Source: Nitrospirota bacterium (GTDB lineage Bacteria; Nitrospirota; UBA9217). Taken from it: a DNA stretch of 64,000 nucleotides. The position numbers and the translations under genes are program-made. Of the stretch, positions 9,403 through 17,246 are shown piece by piece. Where the stretch lies: positions 62,001-126,000 of the forward strand of contig JALNZF010000001.1 of NCBI GenBank assembly GCA_023229435.1. Reading direction: 5' to 3'. The notes under the pieces are model-generated. The model made no database searches. It was not told where the DNA came from and saw only the letters and a program-made list of their open reading frames with translations. Position 1 is the stretch's first letter; every line of letters begins with the position of its first letter.

Positions 9403-9969
9403 GTGCTGACAAAACTCTTCTCTTCGACCAGAGCGGAGCTTTTAGGCCTGTTCTTTAATAATCCTGATGATCGCTTCTATTTGAGAGAGATAGCGCGCCA
9501 CATCGGAAAAGATGCGGCAGGGATTAAACGGGAGCTCGACAAACTGGTAAAAATGGGGCTCCTGGCAATAGAGAAACGAGGCGTTCAGAAGTACTATTTC
9601 GCTAATAAAAACTCTCCCATCTTCTCGGAGATGAAAGGGCTGATCTTTAAGACCACGGGAGCGCAGGGCGCCATGAAAACCTCGCTCTCCCGCCTGAAAG
9701 GGGTCAAAACGGCATTTATCTACGGGTCCTATGCAAAGGGGGCCGAAAAAGAGGACAGCAACATTAACCTCATGGTTATCGGCCAGGCGAATATTACGGA
9801 ACTGAATGACATGGTCATGGGACTTGAGGAGAAGTTGAAACGGGATATTGATTACCTTGTCTTTGATGAGCAGGAGTATAAGAAGCGCAAGGAGTTAAGG
9901 GATCCCTTTATCCGGGAGTTGTTGAAGGGCAAAAAGATTTTCCTGATAGGCAAGGAAGATGAACTATAA
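9403..9969 (+). CDS. HTH plus nucleotidyltransferase-fold protein with degenerate active site
   Basis: A 188-residue protein with a GTG start 8 bases after GAGGTG. Residues 1-75 form a winged helix-turn-helix like those at the N-terminus of many small nucleotidyltransferases (FYLREIARHIGKDAAGIKRE). Residues 100-185 form a minimal nucleotidyltransferase (MNT-type) domain: GS at 108-109, then DSNINLMVIG. The family normally has D-x-D here, but both aspartates are asparagine (N120, N122), so metal-dependent nucleotidyl transfer is unlikely. It overlaps the HEPN gene by 11 bases. The layout matches MNT-HEPN toxin-antitoxin pairs, in which MNT is usually the antitoxin; here it may act by binding or repression only. 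Confidence 0.8.
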   Translation: MLTKLFSSTRAELLGLFFNNPDDRFYLREIARHIGKDAAGIKRELDKLVKMGLLAIEKRGVQKYYFANKNSPIFSEMKGLIFKTTGAQGAMKTSLSRLKGVKTAFIYGSYAKGAEKEDSNINLMVIGQANITELNDMVMGLEEKLKRDIDYLVFDEQEYKKRKELRDPFIRELLKGKKIFLIGKEDEL

Positions 9970-10444
9970 AGAACTGAAGGAAATGGGAATCGTCGAGGAG
10001 CGGACCGCTGATATTGCCGAGGTCATCGCGCTGGTGACCAGGGCGGAACGCGACCTGGCAACGAGCAAGGTCTTATATGATAAGGATGAAGAGTGGGCCT
10101 TTGCAGCTGCTTACCAGGCCATGGCCCGTTCAGGAAAGGCGCTTATCCTGTCCGAGGGATTCAGGACCAAGGGGGTCCGGGGCAGGGATGCTCAAAAGAC
10201 CGTGGTGACGGCGGCGGGTGTCATCCTTGGCGAGCAGTACAAGAGCCTTATCAATAAATTCGACCGGATGAGAAGGAAGTACCAGAGCTTTGTAGAGGAT
10301 GCCGGCAGGATCATATCACGATACGAGGCGGAGCAGGCGATCAAGGACGCGGAAGAGTTTATCGCTCTCGTGAACGGAAGGATCCGTGAGAAATATTCTC
10401 AGATGTCCCTGCTGAATGATGTACCTCAGCTTGTTTCAAGATAA
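9959..10444 (+). CDS. HEPN-domain protein, partner of the upstream nucleotidyltransferase-fold protein
   Basis: A 161-residue helical protein with HEPN features: a first helix RAERDLATSKVL, then EEWAFAAAYQAMARSGKALILSEGF, and a final helix FDRMRRKYQSFVEDA. HEPN RNases use an R-x4-6-H motif. In the corresponding segment (about residues 101-111) arginines are present but no histidine follows, so ribonuclease activity is doubtful. Its start codon lies inside the upstream gene, which implies coupling. Likely a two-gene MNT/HEPN unit; whether it is toxic cannot be read from the sequence. Confidence 0.75.
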   Translation: MNYKELKEMGIVEERTADIAEVIALVTRAERDLATSKVLYDKDEEWAFAAAYQAMARSGKALILSEGFRTKGVRGRDAQKTVVTAAGVILGEQYKSLINKFDRMRRKYQSFVEDAGRIISRYEAEQAIKDAEEFIALVNGRIREKYSQMSLLNDVPQLVSR

Positions 10445-10492
10445 GGCCGCTTGGATCAAATACGCGGTATGCCGAAAGGGGGTGGGCAAATA

Positions 10493-10558
10493 ATGGCAGC
10501 CAAGAAGAAAGCAGCGAAGAAGAAAGCAACCAAGAAGAAAGCAACCAAGAAGAAGTAG
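10493..10558 (+). CDS. Tiny lysine/alanine-rich basic peptide, copy 1
   Basis: A 21-codon frame, ATG at 10493 preceded by AAAGGGGGTGG at good spacing. It encodes alternating Ala-Ala/Thr-Lys-Lys-Lys blocks (MAAKKKAAKKKATKKK...). A terminator follows directly. The composition resembles histone H1-like C-terminal tails. A similar mini-gene follows at 10708 with a near-identical ribosome binding site, which argues that both are translated. Role unknown; nucleic-acid binding is a guess from charge. Confidence 0.55.
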   Translation: MAAKKKAAKKKATKKKATKKK

Positions 10559-10585
10559 CTTTTTCGAAGTCCCTGGAGTGGGACT

Positions 10586-10619
10586 GCCGGGGGCATGAAT
10601 GCCCCCGGCGTATTTTTCT
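10586..10619 (+). terminator. Rho-independent terminator after lysine-rich peptide 1
   Basis: Perfect 10-base stem GCCGGGGGCA / TGCCCCCGGC with a TGAA loop, followed by GTATTTTTCTA. Confidence 0.85.
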
Positions 10620-10707
10620 AAAAGCGACCGTGTTGCCGACAGATACGGCTTCATGCATTTTCTTAAATAAATTGCTTCCATGAAGGATGAAAGGGGGTGA
10701 AAAATCC

Positions 10708-10767
10708 ATGCCAACGAAGAAGAAGGCCCCGGCAAAGAAGGCGAAAAAGACCACCAAAAAGAAATAA
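10708..10767 (+). CDS. Tiny lysine-rich basic peptide, copy 2
   Basis: A 19-codon frame, ATG at 10708 preceded by AAAGGGGGTG. The peptide MPTKKKAPAKKAKKTTKKK is similar in composition to the one 200 bases upstream. A second terminator follows at 10804. Conservation of the start-site architecture rather than exact sequence suggests an old tandem duplication. No known family can be assigned to so short a peptide. Confidence 0.55.
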   Translation: MPTKKKAPAKKAKKTTKKK

Positions 10768-10803
10768 GGTGATAAATATTCATGATCAATGATTGAAACT
10801 TTG

Positions 10804-10837
10804 CCACGAAGAAGATCTTCGTGGTTTTGTTTTTTTA
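10804..10837 (+). terminator. Rho-independent terminator after lysine-rich peptide 2
   Basis: Perfect 9-base stem CCACGAAGA / TCTTCGTGG with a 3-base loop, followed by a T-rich run. Confidence 0.85.
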
Positions 10838-10945
10838 TAAGAATATAAAGAAACTCAGTAACTACTCAGAGTGGCCGCAAAAGACCCCCGATAGCACATT
10901 TCGAGGGCAGGCTCCAAGAACTTAAAGAATAAACCTGAAACCATG

Positions 10946-11074
10946 AGCTTCTTGCAAAAGTCCATGTATGACCCTTCGACAAGCTCAGGGCGAACGGCGG
11001 TGCACTGAATTTCTAGGGATATTTCCGTTCGTGGTGAGCCTGTCGAACCATGAACGAGACTTTTGCAGGAGGCT
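10946..11074. repeat. REP-like long hairpin, copy 1
   Basis: The inner inverted pair (CTTCGACAAGCTCAGGGCGA at 10974 and CCGTTCGTGGTGAGCCTGTC at 11025) belongs to a repeat also found at 51582-51766. The outer arms (AGCTTCTTGCAAAAGTC / GACTTTTGCAGGAGGCT) are specific to this locus. It sits in the 470-base gap before the ftsB-like gene. A 57-codon frame from 11078 has an AGGAGG site formed by the repeat arm but no family match, and is not called. Confidence 0.75.
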
Positions 11075-11240
11075 CCCATGTATTTCATTTTAATGCTCTC
11101 TGCGATCCTTGCGTGCTTCTCTCAGTGGCCGGTTCATTTTTTAGGCCATTCGCGGATAACAGATTTTGACCCGAGTAGATACGAAACTCATTTCGTTCTT
11201 CGGTTCAGAACGGGCGCCTTGACTGGAGATGACAGTATCC

Positions 11241-11567
11241 ATGCGTAAACGCAACTATGTAAAGGCTGACCGGAGTTCCCGGAGAGCCCGATGGAAAGCC
11301 CCCCTCATCGCGGCAGGCGTTCTCCTCGTGCTCTACTTTCTGATCACCCGCTTCATGGGTGAGATGGGAGTGGTAAAATACTATCGGATGAAGGCGCAAT
11401 GCACCGCGCTTACGGAAGACATCGCCAAACTCAAGCAGGACAACGGCAGACTCAGGAAGGAAGTTGTTTCTCTCAAAAGCGATTCCGCATATCTCGAAAG
11501 GGTGGCCCGTGACAAACTGGGGCTTGCGCGTCCGGGAGAGATAGTGTACTATTATGGGGAACCATAA
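11241..11567 (+). CDS. ftsB: FtsB/DivIC-like septum formation initiator protein
   Basis: A protein of 108 residues. I prefer the ATG at 11241 (MRKRNYVK) because the GGAG upstream is too close to the earlier ATG at 11229. A basic N-terminus is followed by one transmembrane helix (about 18-36), a coiled coil with DIAKLKQDNGRLRKEV, and the typical ending YLERVARDKLGLARPGEIVY. FtsB-family proteins link early and late divisome proteins in the inner membrane. It precedes the GH57 gene with only a 136-base gap. Confidence 0.85.
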   Translation: MRKRNYVKADRSSRRARWKAPLIAAGVLLVLYFLITRFMGEMGVVKYYRMKAQCTALTEDIAKLKQDNGRLRKEVVSLKSDSAYLERVARDKLGLARPGEIVYYYGEP

Positions 11568-11572
11568 CATTG

Positions 11573-11697
11573 AAATTCCAAATTTCAAAATTCAAATCTC
11601 AAATAAATTCCAAATGACAAACTTAAAATTTCAAACTGTTTGGTTATTGGTACTTGGTGATTATTTGTGATTTGGTGTGTGCTATTTGGTGCTTTCC
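11573..11697. repeat. Low-complexity CAAATT/TTTGGT intergenic repeat
   Basis: A run of CCAAATTTCAAAATTCAAA followed by repeated TTGGTGATTATTTGTGATTT units. Related text occurs at 23145-23215, 48661-48720 and 48898-48945. It forms loose inverted repeats and encodes nothing I recognise. Confidence 0.5.
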
Positions 11698-11703
11698 TTG
11701 CCC

Positions 11704-13908
11704 ATGTCTGATCATCCTCTCTATATAGCCTTTGTCTGGCATATGCACCAGCCTTACTATAAGGACGACGCCACGGGTTCCTATATCCTGCCCTGGGTGC
11801 GATTGCACGGCATCAAGGACTACTATGACATGCCGGCACTCCTCTCCGATTTCCCCGAAATTCACCAGACGTTCAATCTTGTTCCTTCACTGCTCAAGCA
11901 GATTCAGGACTACGTGGAGAACAATGCCACGGACAAGGCTCTTACCCTGACGCAAAAGCGGGCCTCGGAACTTGATCAAGACGACAAGCTGTTCCTGCTC
12001 AGGAATTTTTTCATGGCGAACTGGGACACCATGATCAAGCCTTATCCTGCCTACTGGCAGCTGCTCGACCGCAGGGGCTATAGTGTTTCACCGAACGAAC
12101 TTTTGAACGCCATTCGCTATTACACCACCCGGGATTATCTTGACCTCCAGGTCTGGTTCAATCTCACCTGGTTCGACCCGCTTTTTAAGAACAACGACCC
12201 ATTCCTCAAGGGGTTGGTGAAGAAGGGCTCGGGATTCACCGAGAACGAGAAGGAGCTTCTCATCCAGAAGCAGCGCGAGATCATGGCGCTCATCATCCCT
12301 GAGTACAAGCGGCTTGCTGAGCTCGGCAGGATCGAACTCACGACCACTCCCTTTTATCACCCGATCCTTCCTCTTCTCTACGACACTGATCTCGCGAAGG
12401 CCGCGATTCCTGATATTCATCTCCCGGCCAACCGTTTTTCCCACCCTGAGGATGCCAAAGTTCAGATCGACCGGGCGATGGCGTATCACGAAAAGCTCTT
12501 CGGTTCGCGGGCCGCCGGAATGTGGCCTGCCGAGGGCTCGGTGGCCGAGGAAATCGTGCCGCTGCTCGCCGCCGCCGGGATCCAATGGATCGGCTCGGAC
12601 GAGGGAGTGCTTGCCCGTTCGCTCGGCATCCATATCGATCGTGATTTCGCCGGAGTCATGAAGAATCCCGAGGTGCTTTACAAACCCTACCGGGTGGGCA
12701 AAGGAGATAAACGCATCTCCATTGTGTTCCGGGACCACACCCTCTCCGACCTTGTCGGGTTTGTGTATTCAAAATGGGACACCAAGAACGCGGTGAATGA
12801 TCTGATCGATCGGCTGCATCGGGTACGGCGCGGACTTTCGGACGGGCCGCACCTGGTCTCGATTATTCTGGATGGCGAGAACGCATGGGAATATTACCAG
12901 AATGACGGCAGGGACTTCTTTCTCACGCTCTATGAGCGGCTCAGTCGCGAGCAGGGACTCCGCTGCGTAACCGTCGGAGAATTCCTCAGGATGCATCCCG
13001 CGCAGACGAACATTGAACATCTCCACGCAGGCTCGTGGATCAATGCGAATTATCGGATCTGGATCGGGCACGAGGAGGACAACCGGGCCTGGGACCTTCT
13101 CTCGCAGACGCGCCAGGCGCTGACCGAGTACGTGTCCCGGGACGGTGATCCGGACAAGATCGCGAAGGCATGGGAGGAGATCTACATCGCCGAAGGGAGC
13201 GACTGGTGCTGGTGGTACGGCGACGACCACTTTTCCGAGAACGATAAGGAGTTTGACCTTCTCTATAGGACCCATTTAATGAACGTCTATCGCATTATCG
13301 GCCTTGATGTTCCCGACGAACTTCAGATATCCATCCTGCGCGAGGACAGGCAGGCGCTGCCTACGGTGGAGCTTACGGAATTCATCAAGCCGACCATCGA
13401 CGGCCAGGTCACGAATTACTTTGAATGGCTGCCCGCGGGTTTCTACGATGTGAGCCAGGGCGGGGGGGCCATGCACCGCGGCGCCTCCATCATTACGCAC
13501 ATCTACTACGGTTTCGATCTCAAAAACATGTTCATACGCCTCGACCCGAGCGGAAACCTCAGGGAAGAGAAGGTCGCCGAGCTGACGTTCTTCATCAATT
13601 TTCTGGAGCCCAAAGGTATTGACGTGGAAGTGCGGATCGTTCCGAAGGAGCGACGGGTAAGCGCAACGCTCTCTCGCGGCGAGAACGGCACCCGGCGCCC
13701 GTTCGCCGAGATCCACACGGTTGCCGCGAACGATATCATCGAGCTTGCCGTGCCCTTCGACCAGCTCGGCGTAAAGCCGGGCGATGAGATACATTTATTT
13801 GTCACTATCGAGCGCGCGGGTTCGGAGGTGGAAAAGTGGCCCTCCCGCGGATATATCCAGTTCAAGGTCCCGACCGATGATTTCGAGGCCACGATGTGGC
13901 AGGTGTAG
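11704..13908 (+). CDS. Glycoside hydrolase family 57 (alpha-amylase/glucanotransferase type)
   Basis: A 734-residue protein; the start at 11704 (MSDHPLYIAFVWHMHQP) puts the first GH57 motif (HMHQP, 13-17) at the usual place near the N-terminus. Other GH57 regions are visible: GRIELTTTPFYHPILPLL, MWPAEGSVAEE with the probable nucleophile Glu277, and VFRDHTLSDLVGF with the probable acid/base Asp344. GH57 enzymes act on alpha-1,4/1,6-glucans such as starch or glycogen. No signal peptide, so it probably works on intracellular glycogen-like polymer. The C-terminal 200 residues form a beta-rich domain common in long GH57 proteins. Exact specificity cannot be told. Confidence 0.88.
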   Translation: MSDHPLYIAFVWHMHQPYYKDDATGSYILPWVRLHGIKDYYDMPALLSDFPEIHQTFNLVPSLLKQIQDYVENNATDKALTLTQKRASELDQDDKLFLLRNFFMANWDTMIKPYPAYWQLLDRRGYSVSPNELLNAIRYYTTRDYLDLQVWFNLTWFDPLFKNNDPFLKGLVKKGSGFTENEKELLIQKQREIMALIIPEYKRLAELGRIELTTTPFYHPILPLLYDTDLAKAAIPDIHLPANRFSHPEDAKVQIDRAMAYHEKLFGSRAAGMWPAEGSVAEEIVPLLAAAGIQWIGSDEGVLARSLGIHIDRDFAGVMKNPEVLYKPYRVGKGDKRISIVFRDHTLSDLVGFVYSKWDTKNAVNDLIDRLHRVRRGLSDGPHLVSIILDGENAWEYYQNDGRDFFLTLYERLSREQGLRCVTVGEFLRMHPAQTNIEHLHAGSWINANYRIWIGHEEDNRAWDLLSQTRQALTEYVSRDGDPDKIAKAWEEIYIAEGSDWCWWYGDDHFSENDKEFDLLYRTHLMNVYRIIGLDVPDELQISILREDRQALPTVELTEFIKPTIDGQVTNYFEWLPAGFYDVSQGGGAMHRGASIITHIYYGFDLKNMFIRLDPSGNLREEKVAELTFFINFLEPKGIDVEVRIVPKERRVSATLSRGENGTRRPFAEIHTVAANDIIELAVPFDQLGVKPGDEIHLFVTIERAGSEVEKWPSRGYIQFKVPTDDFEATMWQV

Positions 13909-14303
13909 TTGTCAGATTCATTTTATTGACCTCATCTCAATTCAACCATTCTCCACATTTGGGGTCTTATCAAACAGGACAAGGCGTGGTTAAAGTACCT
14001 TACGACCATCATCTTGAATCTTGAGTCAAGTTTTTGAGTCAAAAAACCGATTTTTTTGCAAAGACGCAAAGCCCGCAAAGAAGGGCTAATCAATTGGGTT
14101 TAAAATCAAGGTCTAAAGATTTTCTTTGCGTGAGGCGCTTTTGATTTTGGTTTGCATATCTGTCTGAGGCGAAGCCTGACCAAGCTCTTGGTTGAGACGT
14201 TATTCCAGCGTCGTTGATCGAACTGAGCAGATACGAAATTCTCATTTTTGTGTTATGACCCGTCACAGGAACGATCCCTGTTCATTGCAAATCGTATTAA
14301 CAA
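13909..14303. repeat. Intergenic region with an inverted GCAAAGACGCAAAG repeat
   Basis: Positions 14056-14085 (TGCAAAGACGCAAAGCCCGC) pair loosely with TTCTTTGCGTGAGGCGCTTT near 14121-14141. This is one of several intergenic hairpin repeats in the window made of short words like AAAGACGCAAAG. AGATACGAAA followed by CTCATTT occurs here (14228) and near 11180 before ftsB. No gene is seen. Confidence 0.45.
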
Positions 14304-14332
14304 TTGACTTCCTCCACATACCTTGATACTAT
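14304..14332 (+). promoter_or_regulatory. Sigma70-like promoter of the pil operon, probably giving a leaderless pilM mRNA
   Basis: TTGACT and TACTAT are separated by 17 bases. The -10 box ends only 8 bases before the ATG at 14341, so transcription should start at or next to the start codon. Confidence 0.65.
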
Positions 14333-14340
14333 ACGGACCA

Positions 14341-15267
14341 ATGTTACGATTACTTGCGAGAAAACCCCGACTGGGGATCGAAATAACTGCCACGGCAGTG
14401 AGAGTTGTAGTGTTATCGGGTCACGGTGCGAACCTTTCCATCTTGTTCACGAAGACGGTTGATGTGCCGGACGGAGTGGTGAGCGAATCGTACGCATCAC
14501 CGAACGTTCCTGACATGTCCCGGTTGAGCGCCGTACTGCGGGAGGGCCTGGACAACGCCCCATCAGGCATTCGCCGGGCGGGCTTGAGCCTGTCCGACAG
14601 CGTGTTTCGCGTACAGACGATCGAGTTCGACGAGCTTCCGGATAAGGACGAAGACCGGCAACGGCTGATTCGCTGGCGACTCGAGAAGGGTGCCGCCTTT
14701 GATATGGCCGATACGGTCCTCCGGTATCAGGTACTTGGACGGCAGGGCAAGGGTTTCACCGTGCTGTCCTGTGTTGCCAAGCAGGCCGTGATCGCGCAGT
14801 ATGAGTCGCTTCTCATCGAGCTGGGGCTCGAGCCATGGGCCGTGGGTCCTTCGTCTTTTTCCGCGTTTAACCTGTATTCCTCTTATCTCACGAATAAAAG
14901 CGCGGTTTCCGCACTGACCCACCTCTCCAAGGATTCCTTTGCGACAATCATTCGGGAACCGAGCGGGGTGAGATTCTACCGTTACAAGGATGTAAAGCGG
15001 GGAAGCGCGGAGGACAGCCGCGACAAAATCATGCGCGAGATCGAAGATTCGCTCCATTTCTATGCCCATATGGACCGCTTGCAGCAGTCCGAGGTCCGGG
15101 ACCTCTATCTCACCGGGGAGTCCGATATGTCCGTTGATCTGGCCGAGGCTCTCAGGTCCGTAACGTCGCTCAACGTTGAGGTGCTTTCGACTGCGGTTGC
15201 CGCCCGGTCACATGGAAACATCGGACCGGAGATGACGGCAGCGCTGGGCGCCGGGAACTCTCTATGA
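14341..15267 (+). CDS. pilM: Type IV pilus assembly protein PilM
   Basis: A 308-residue actin-like ATPase-fold protein opening with MLRLLARKPRLGIEITATAV, the usual PilM/GspL cytoplasmic start, with further PilM-like segments such as LSDSVFRVQTIEF and HFYAHMDRLQQSEVRDLYLTGES. PilM binds the PilN N-terminus and couples the cytoplasmic ring to the alignment complex. A TTG 18 bases upstream is in frame, but the promoter would exclude it. It overlaps pilN in an ATGA arrangement. First gene of pilMNOP-secretin-pseudopilin. Confidence 0.85.
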   Translation: MLRLLARKPRLGIEITATAVRVVVLSGHGANLSILFTKTVDVPDGVVSESYASPNVPDMSRLSAVLREGLDNAPSGIRRAGLSLSDSVFRVQTIEFDELPDKDEDRQRLIRWRLEKGAAFDMADTVLRYQVLGRQGKGFTVLSCVAKQAVIAQYESLLIELGLEPWAVGPSSFSAFNLYSSYLTNKSAVSALTHLSKDSFATIIREPSGVRFYRYKDVKRGSAEDSRDKIMREIEDSLHFYAHMDRLQQSEVRDLYLTGESDMSVDLAEALRSVTSLNVEVLSTAVAARSHGNIGPEMTAALGAGNSL

Positions 15268-15809
15268 TCACGATCAACTTTGCGAGCAGGAATTACCGGC
15301 TTATCGCGCGGATCCGTTACGGACTGATAGCGGGGAGCATTATCTTGATCGTGATAACGGCGGGAATGCTCTTGATCGCTGTTTCCCTTCGGGAGAACGT
15401 TTCCGACATGGATCGAAAAATGCAGGAGCTTAAGGCGGCAGACGAACAGATGCGGCCTGCGCTTTTGGAGCGCGAGCGGCTGGTAAAAGATCTGACCGCC
15501 ATGTCCGGCCTCATGGAAGCGAGAAAAATTTCATGGACACGGCTTCTGACGAGCGTTGAGACCGTTGTGCCGGTGGGTGTTGCGCTCAAGCACGTGGAAT
15601 TCAATCCCAAGGACTCTTCACTGACACTGAACGGAATGGCGCGGTCTCCTGAGTCGCTGCGCAATATGGTTGTGGCGATGGAAAAGTCCGCCTCGTTCAA
15701 AGATCCGTTTCTCAAACATCAGTCTCTGGAAAAGGGGAATATCTCATTCAATGTGGTTGCCGTCTATCGGGAAGATAAAAGTCGCGCTGTGGCTCAGGGA
15801 AAACGGTAA
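15264..15809 (+). CDS. pilN: Type IV pilus assembly protein PilN
   Basis: A 181-residue bitopic protein starting ITINFASRNYR, close to the conserved INLLP-like PilN start that docks into PilM. One transmembrane helix (about 18-42), a coiled coil (MDRKMQELKAADEQMRPALL), and a periplasmic ferredoxin-like fold with VPVGVALKHVEFNPKDSSLT follow. Translation is coupled to pilM through ATGA. It forms the periplasmic alignment complex with PilO. Confidence 0.85.
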   Translation: MITINFASRNYRLIARIRYGLIAGSIILIVITAGMLLIAVSLRENVSDMDRKMQELKAADEQMRPALLERERLVKDLTAMSGLMEARKISWTRLLTSVETVVPVGVALKHVEFNPKDSSLTLNGMARSPESLRNMVVAMEKSASFKDPFLKHQSLEKGNISFNVVAVYREDKSRAVAQGKR

Positions 15810-16296
15810 GCAACTGAGGTCAGTTGCGATCGTATTCGCGGTCCTTGTCTGCGTTAACCTGTTGCTGTATGTTTTCCGCATTGCTCCTTCTGAAGCCAAG
15901 CTGAAGACATGGGAACCAACGTCTGTCGAACTCAGGATGCGGCATTCCGAGGCAGTGCTGTTCAAGGAGCAGAAACCGCTTTTTGCCGGGCTCCTGGCCG
16001 GGATCCCGGAGCAAAAAGACATGCCGCTGCTCGTGAAAGAGCTTGAGCAGATGGCGAAGAAGCTGAACCTGACCGTGGCCGCGATCAATTACGACATCCC
16101 GCAGCGGGAGAGCGGTGAACTTGCCATGCTGTCATTTTCGTTTCCCGTCGAGGGCAGGTATCCTGATATCAAACGCTTCATCTATGAGGTGGAGACTTCC
16201 GGCCGGCTCATCGGGATACAGGACGTGAAGCTGGAATCAGACAAGGGCAGGGTGAAGCTGCAGATGAAACTGATGACGTATGTGAGAGGGAACTGA
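15751..16296 (+). CDS. pilO: Type IV pilus assembly protein PilO
   Basis: About 181 residues. The start is uncertain: the frame is open back to 15670, and 15751 (ATG, MWLPSIGKIKVALW) is the nearest plausible start, about 13 bases after AAAGGGG, and overlaps pilN by 59 bases. A basic N-terminus is followed by one transmembrane helix (SVAIVFAVLVCVNLLLYVF), a coiled coil and a PilO-type domain (LPLLVKELEQMAKKLNLTV ... FPVEGRYPDIKRFIYEVE). PilN-PilO heterodimers connect PilM to PilP and the secretin. Confidence 0.8.
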   Translation: MWLPSIGKIKVALWLRENGKQLRSVAIVFAVLVCVNLLLYVFRIAPSEAKLKTWEPTSVELRMRHSEAVLFKEQKPLFAGLLAGIPEQKDMPLLVKELEQMAKKLNLTVAAINYDIPQRESGELAMLSFSFPVEGRYPDIKRFIYEVETSGRLIGIQDVKLESDKGRVKLQMKLMTYVRGN

Positions 16297-16305
16297 CACT
16301 ATCCG

Positions 16306-17028
16306 ATGAAGCTTATCAAGGCTCAGCAACAGATGGTTCTTGTCGTGCTGGTTGCGCTGCTCGTGCTCATCAACGGATATTTTTATTTGAACGGGGAGAA
16401 GCCGAAGACCGCGCCTCTCACGTACACCCGCGGAGCAAGAGCCGTTTCTCCGGTCCGGCAGGGGCCTTTATCCGGAAAGGCAGGCGCAGACCCTTTGAAC
16501 ATCTTCCTGGAGCGGCGGAGGGAAAAATTCCCCGGGGTGGTCCGCGATATTTTCCGGATGGAGAACCCGGTCCCCAAACCGAAAGAGCCTCGCAAGCAGG
16601 TGACGCCTCCGGTGCATGTGAAAACGCAGGAGGAGATCGATGCCGAGGCGGTCCAGGCCGCTGTTGCCGCGGCCCAGGCTGCTGTTGAGGCTGCTGCTCA
16701 GGCGGCTCGGGCGGACCTGATGAAGTTTCAGGTGCTCGGGTATCTGACCGACAAAGAGAGCACGCTCTTCCTGTCCAAGGAGGGAGAGCTCTTCACCGTA
16801 AAAAAAGGAAGCAAACTGCTTAAAAGCTACATCGTTAAAGAGGCGAGCAAGAATTACGTGATCCTGCTCGACACTATAACCGGCGTCGAAGTGAAGTTGT
16901 TTCTTACGGGCGGAGAAACATCGCCGCAACAGGGGGCCCAGCAGGGGTCCCAAAAGCCGCCGCTGACGCAGAAGAAGTTTAAATGGGAACCGGTGACCGG
17001 CGGCAGCATCACCATGCCGATGAAATAG
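16306..17028 (+). CDS. PilP/GspC-like pilus or secretion accessory protein
   Basis: A 240-residue protein with an N-terminal hydrophobic segment (MVLVVLVALLVLINGYFYL), a proline-rich linker (VPKPKEPRKQVTPPVHVK), an Ala-rich helix (about 105-145) and a C-terminal beta domain (FQVLGYLTDKESTLFLSK ... LFTVKKGSKLLKSYIV) of the PilP/GspC homology-region type, which contacts the secretin. It lacks the lipobox of classical PilP, so the membrane anchor looks like GspC. It lies 9 bases after pilO and before the secretin gene. Confidence 0.7.
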   Translation: MKLIKAQQQMVLVVLVALLVLINGYFYLNGEKPKTAPLTYTRGARAVSPVRQGPLSGKAGADPLNIFLERRREKFPGVVRDIFRMENPVPKPKEPRKQVTPPVHVKTQEEIDAEAVQAAVAAAQAAVEAAAQAARADLMKFQVLGYLTDKESTLFLSKEGELFTVKKGSKLLKSYIVKEASKNYVILLDTITGVEVKLFLTGGETSPQQGAQQGSQKPPLTQKKFKWEPVTGGSITMPMK

Positions 17029-17246
17029 ATCACGAACGCGCTGAGGTCACGGAGAAAACTTTGCGCATGCGGGAAATGAAGGATGAAAAAAGAGGAACGT
17101 CGGTTCTTTTCTTATTGTCAATCATCCACTGTTCAGTTCCTGTTTTCCCGAAACATTTTTGCTCACTGAGTTTCCCTGATAAAACATAACGCGTCGGTTA
17201 CGGTTTCTCCTGTTAGGGAAAGCCGTGTGATGTGAGGAGGATGATG

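Noticed and set aside
9215..9409. 64-codon Lys/Asn-rich ORF with a fair ribosome site
   Set aside because: It covers the promoter and start of the next gene and looks like AT-rich non-coding DNA.
11063..11248. Short ORF beginning inside the REP-like hairpin
   Set aside because: Its apparent AGGAGG site is part of the repeat arm and the peptide resembles nothing known.
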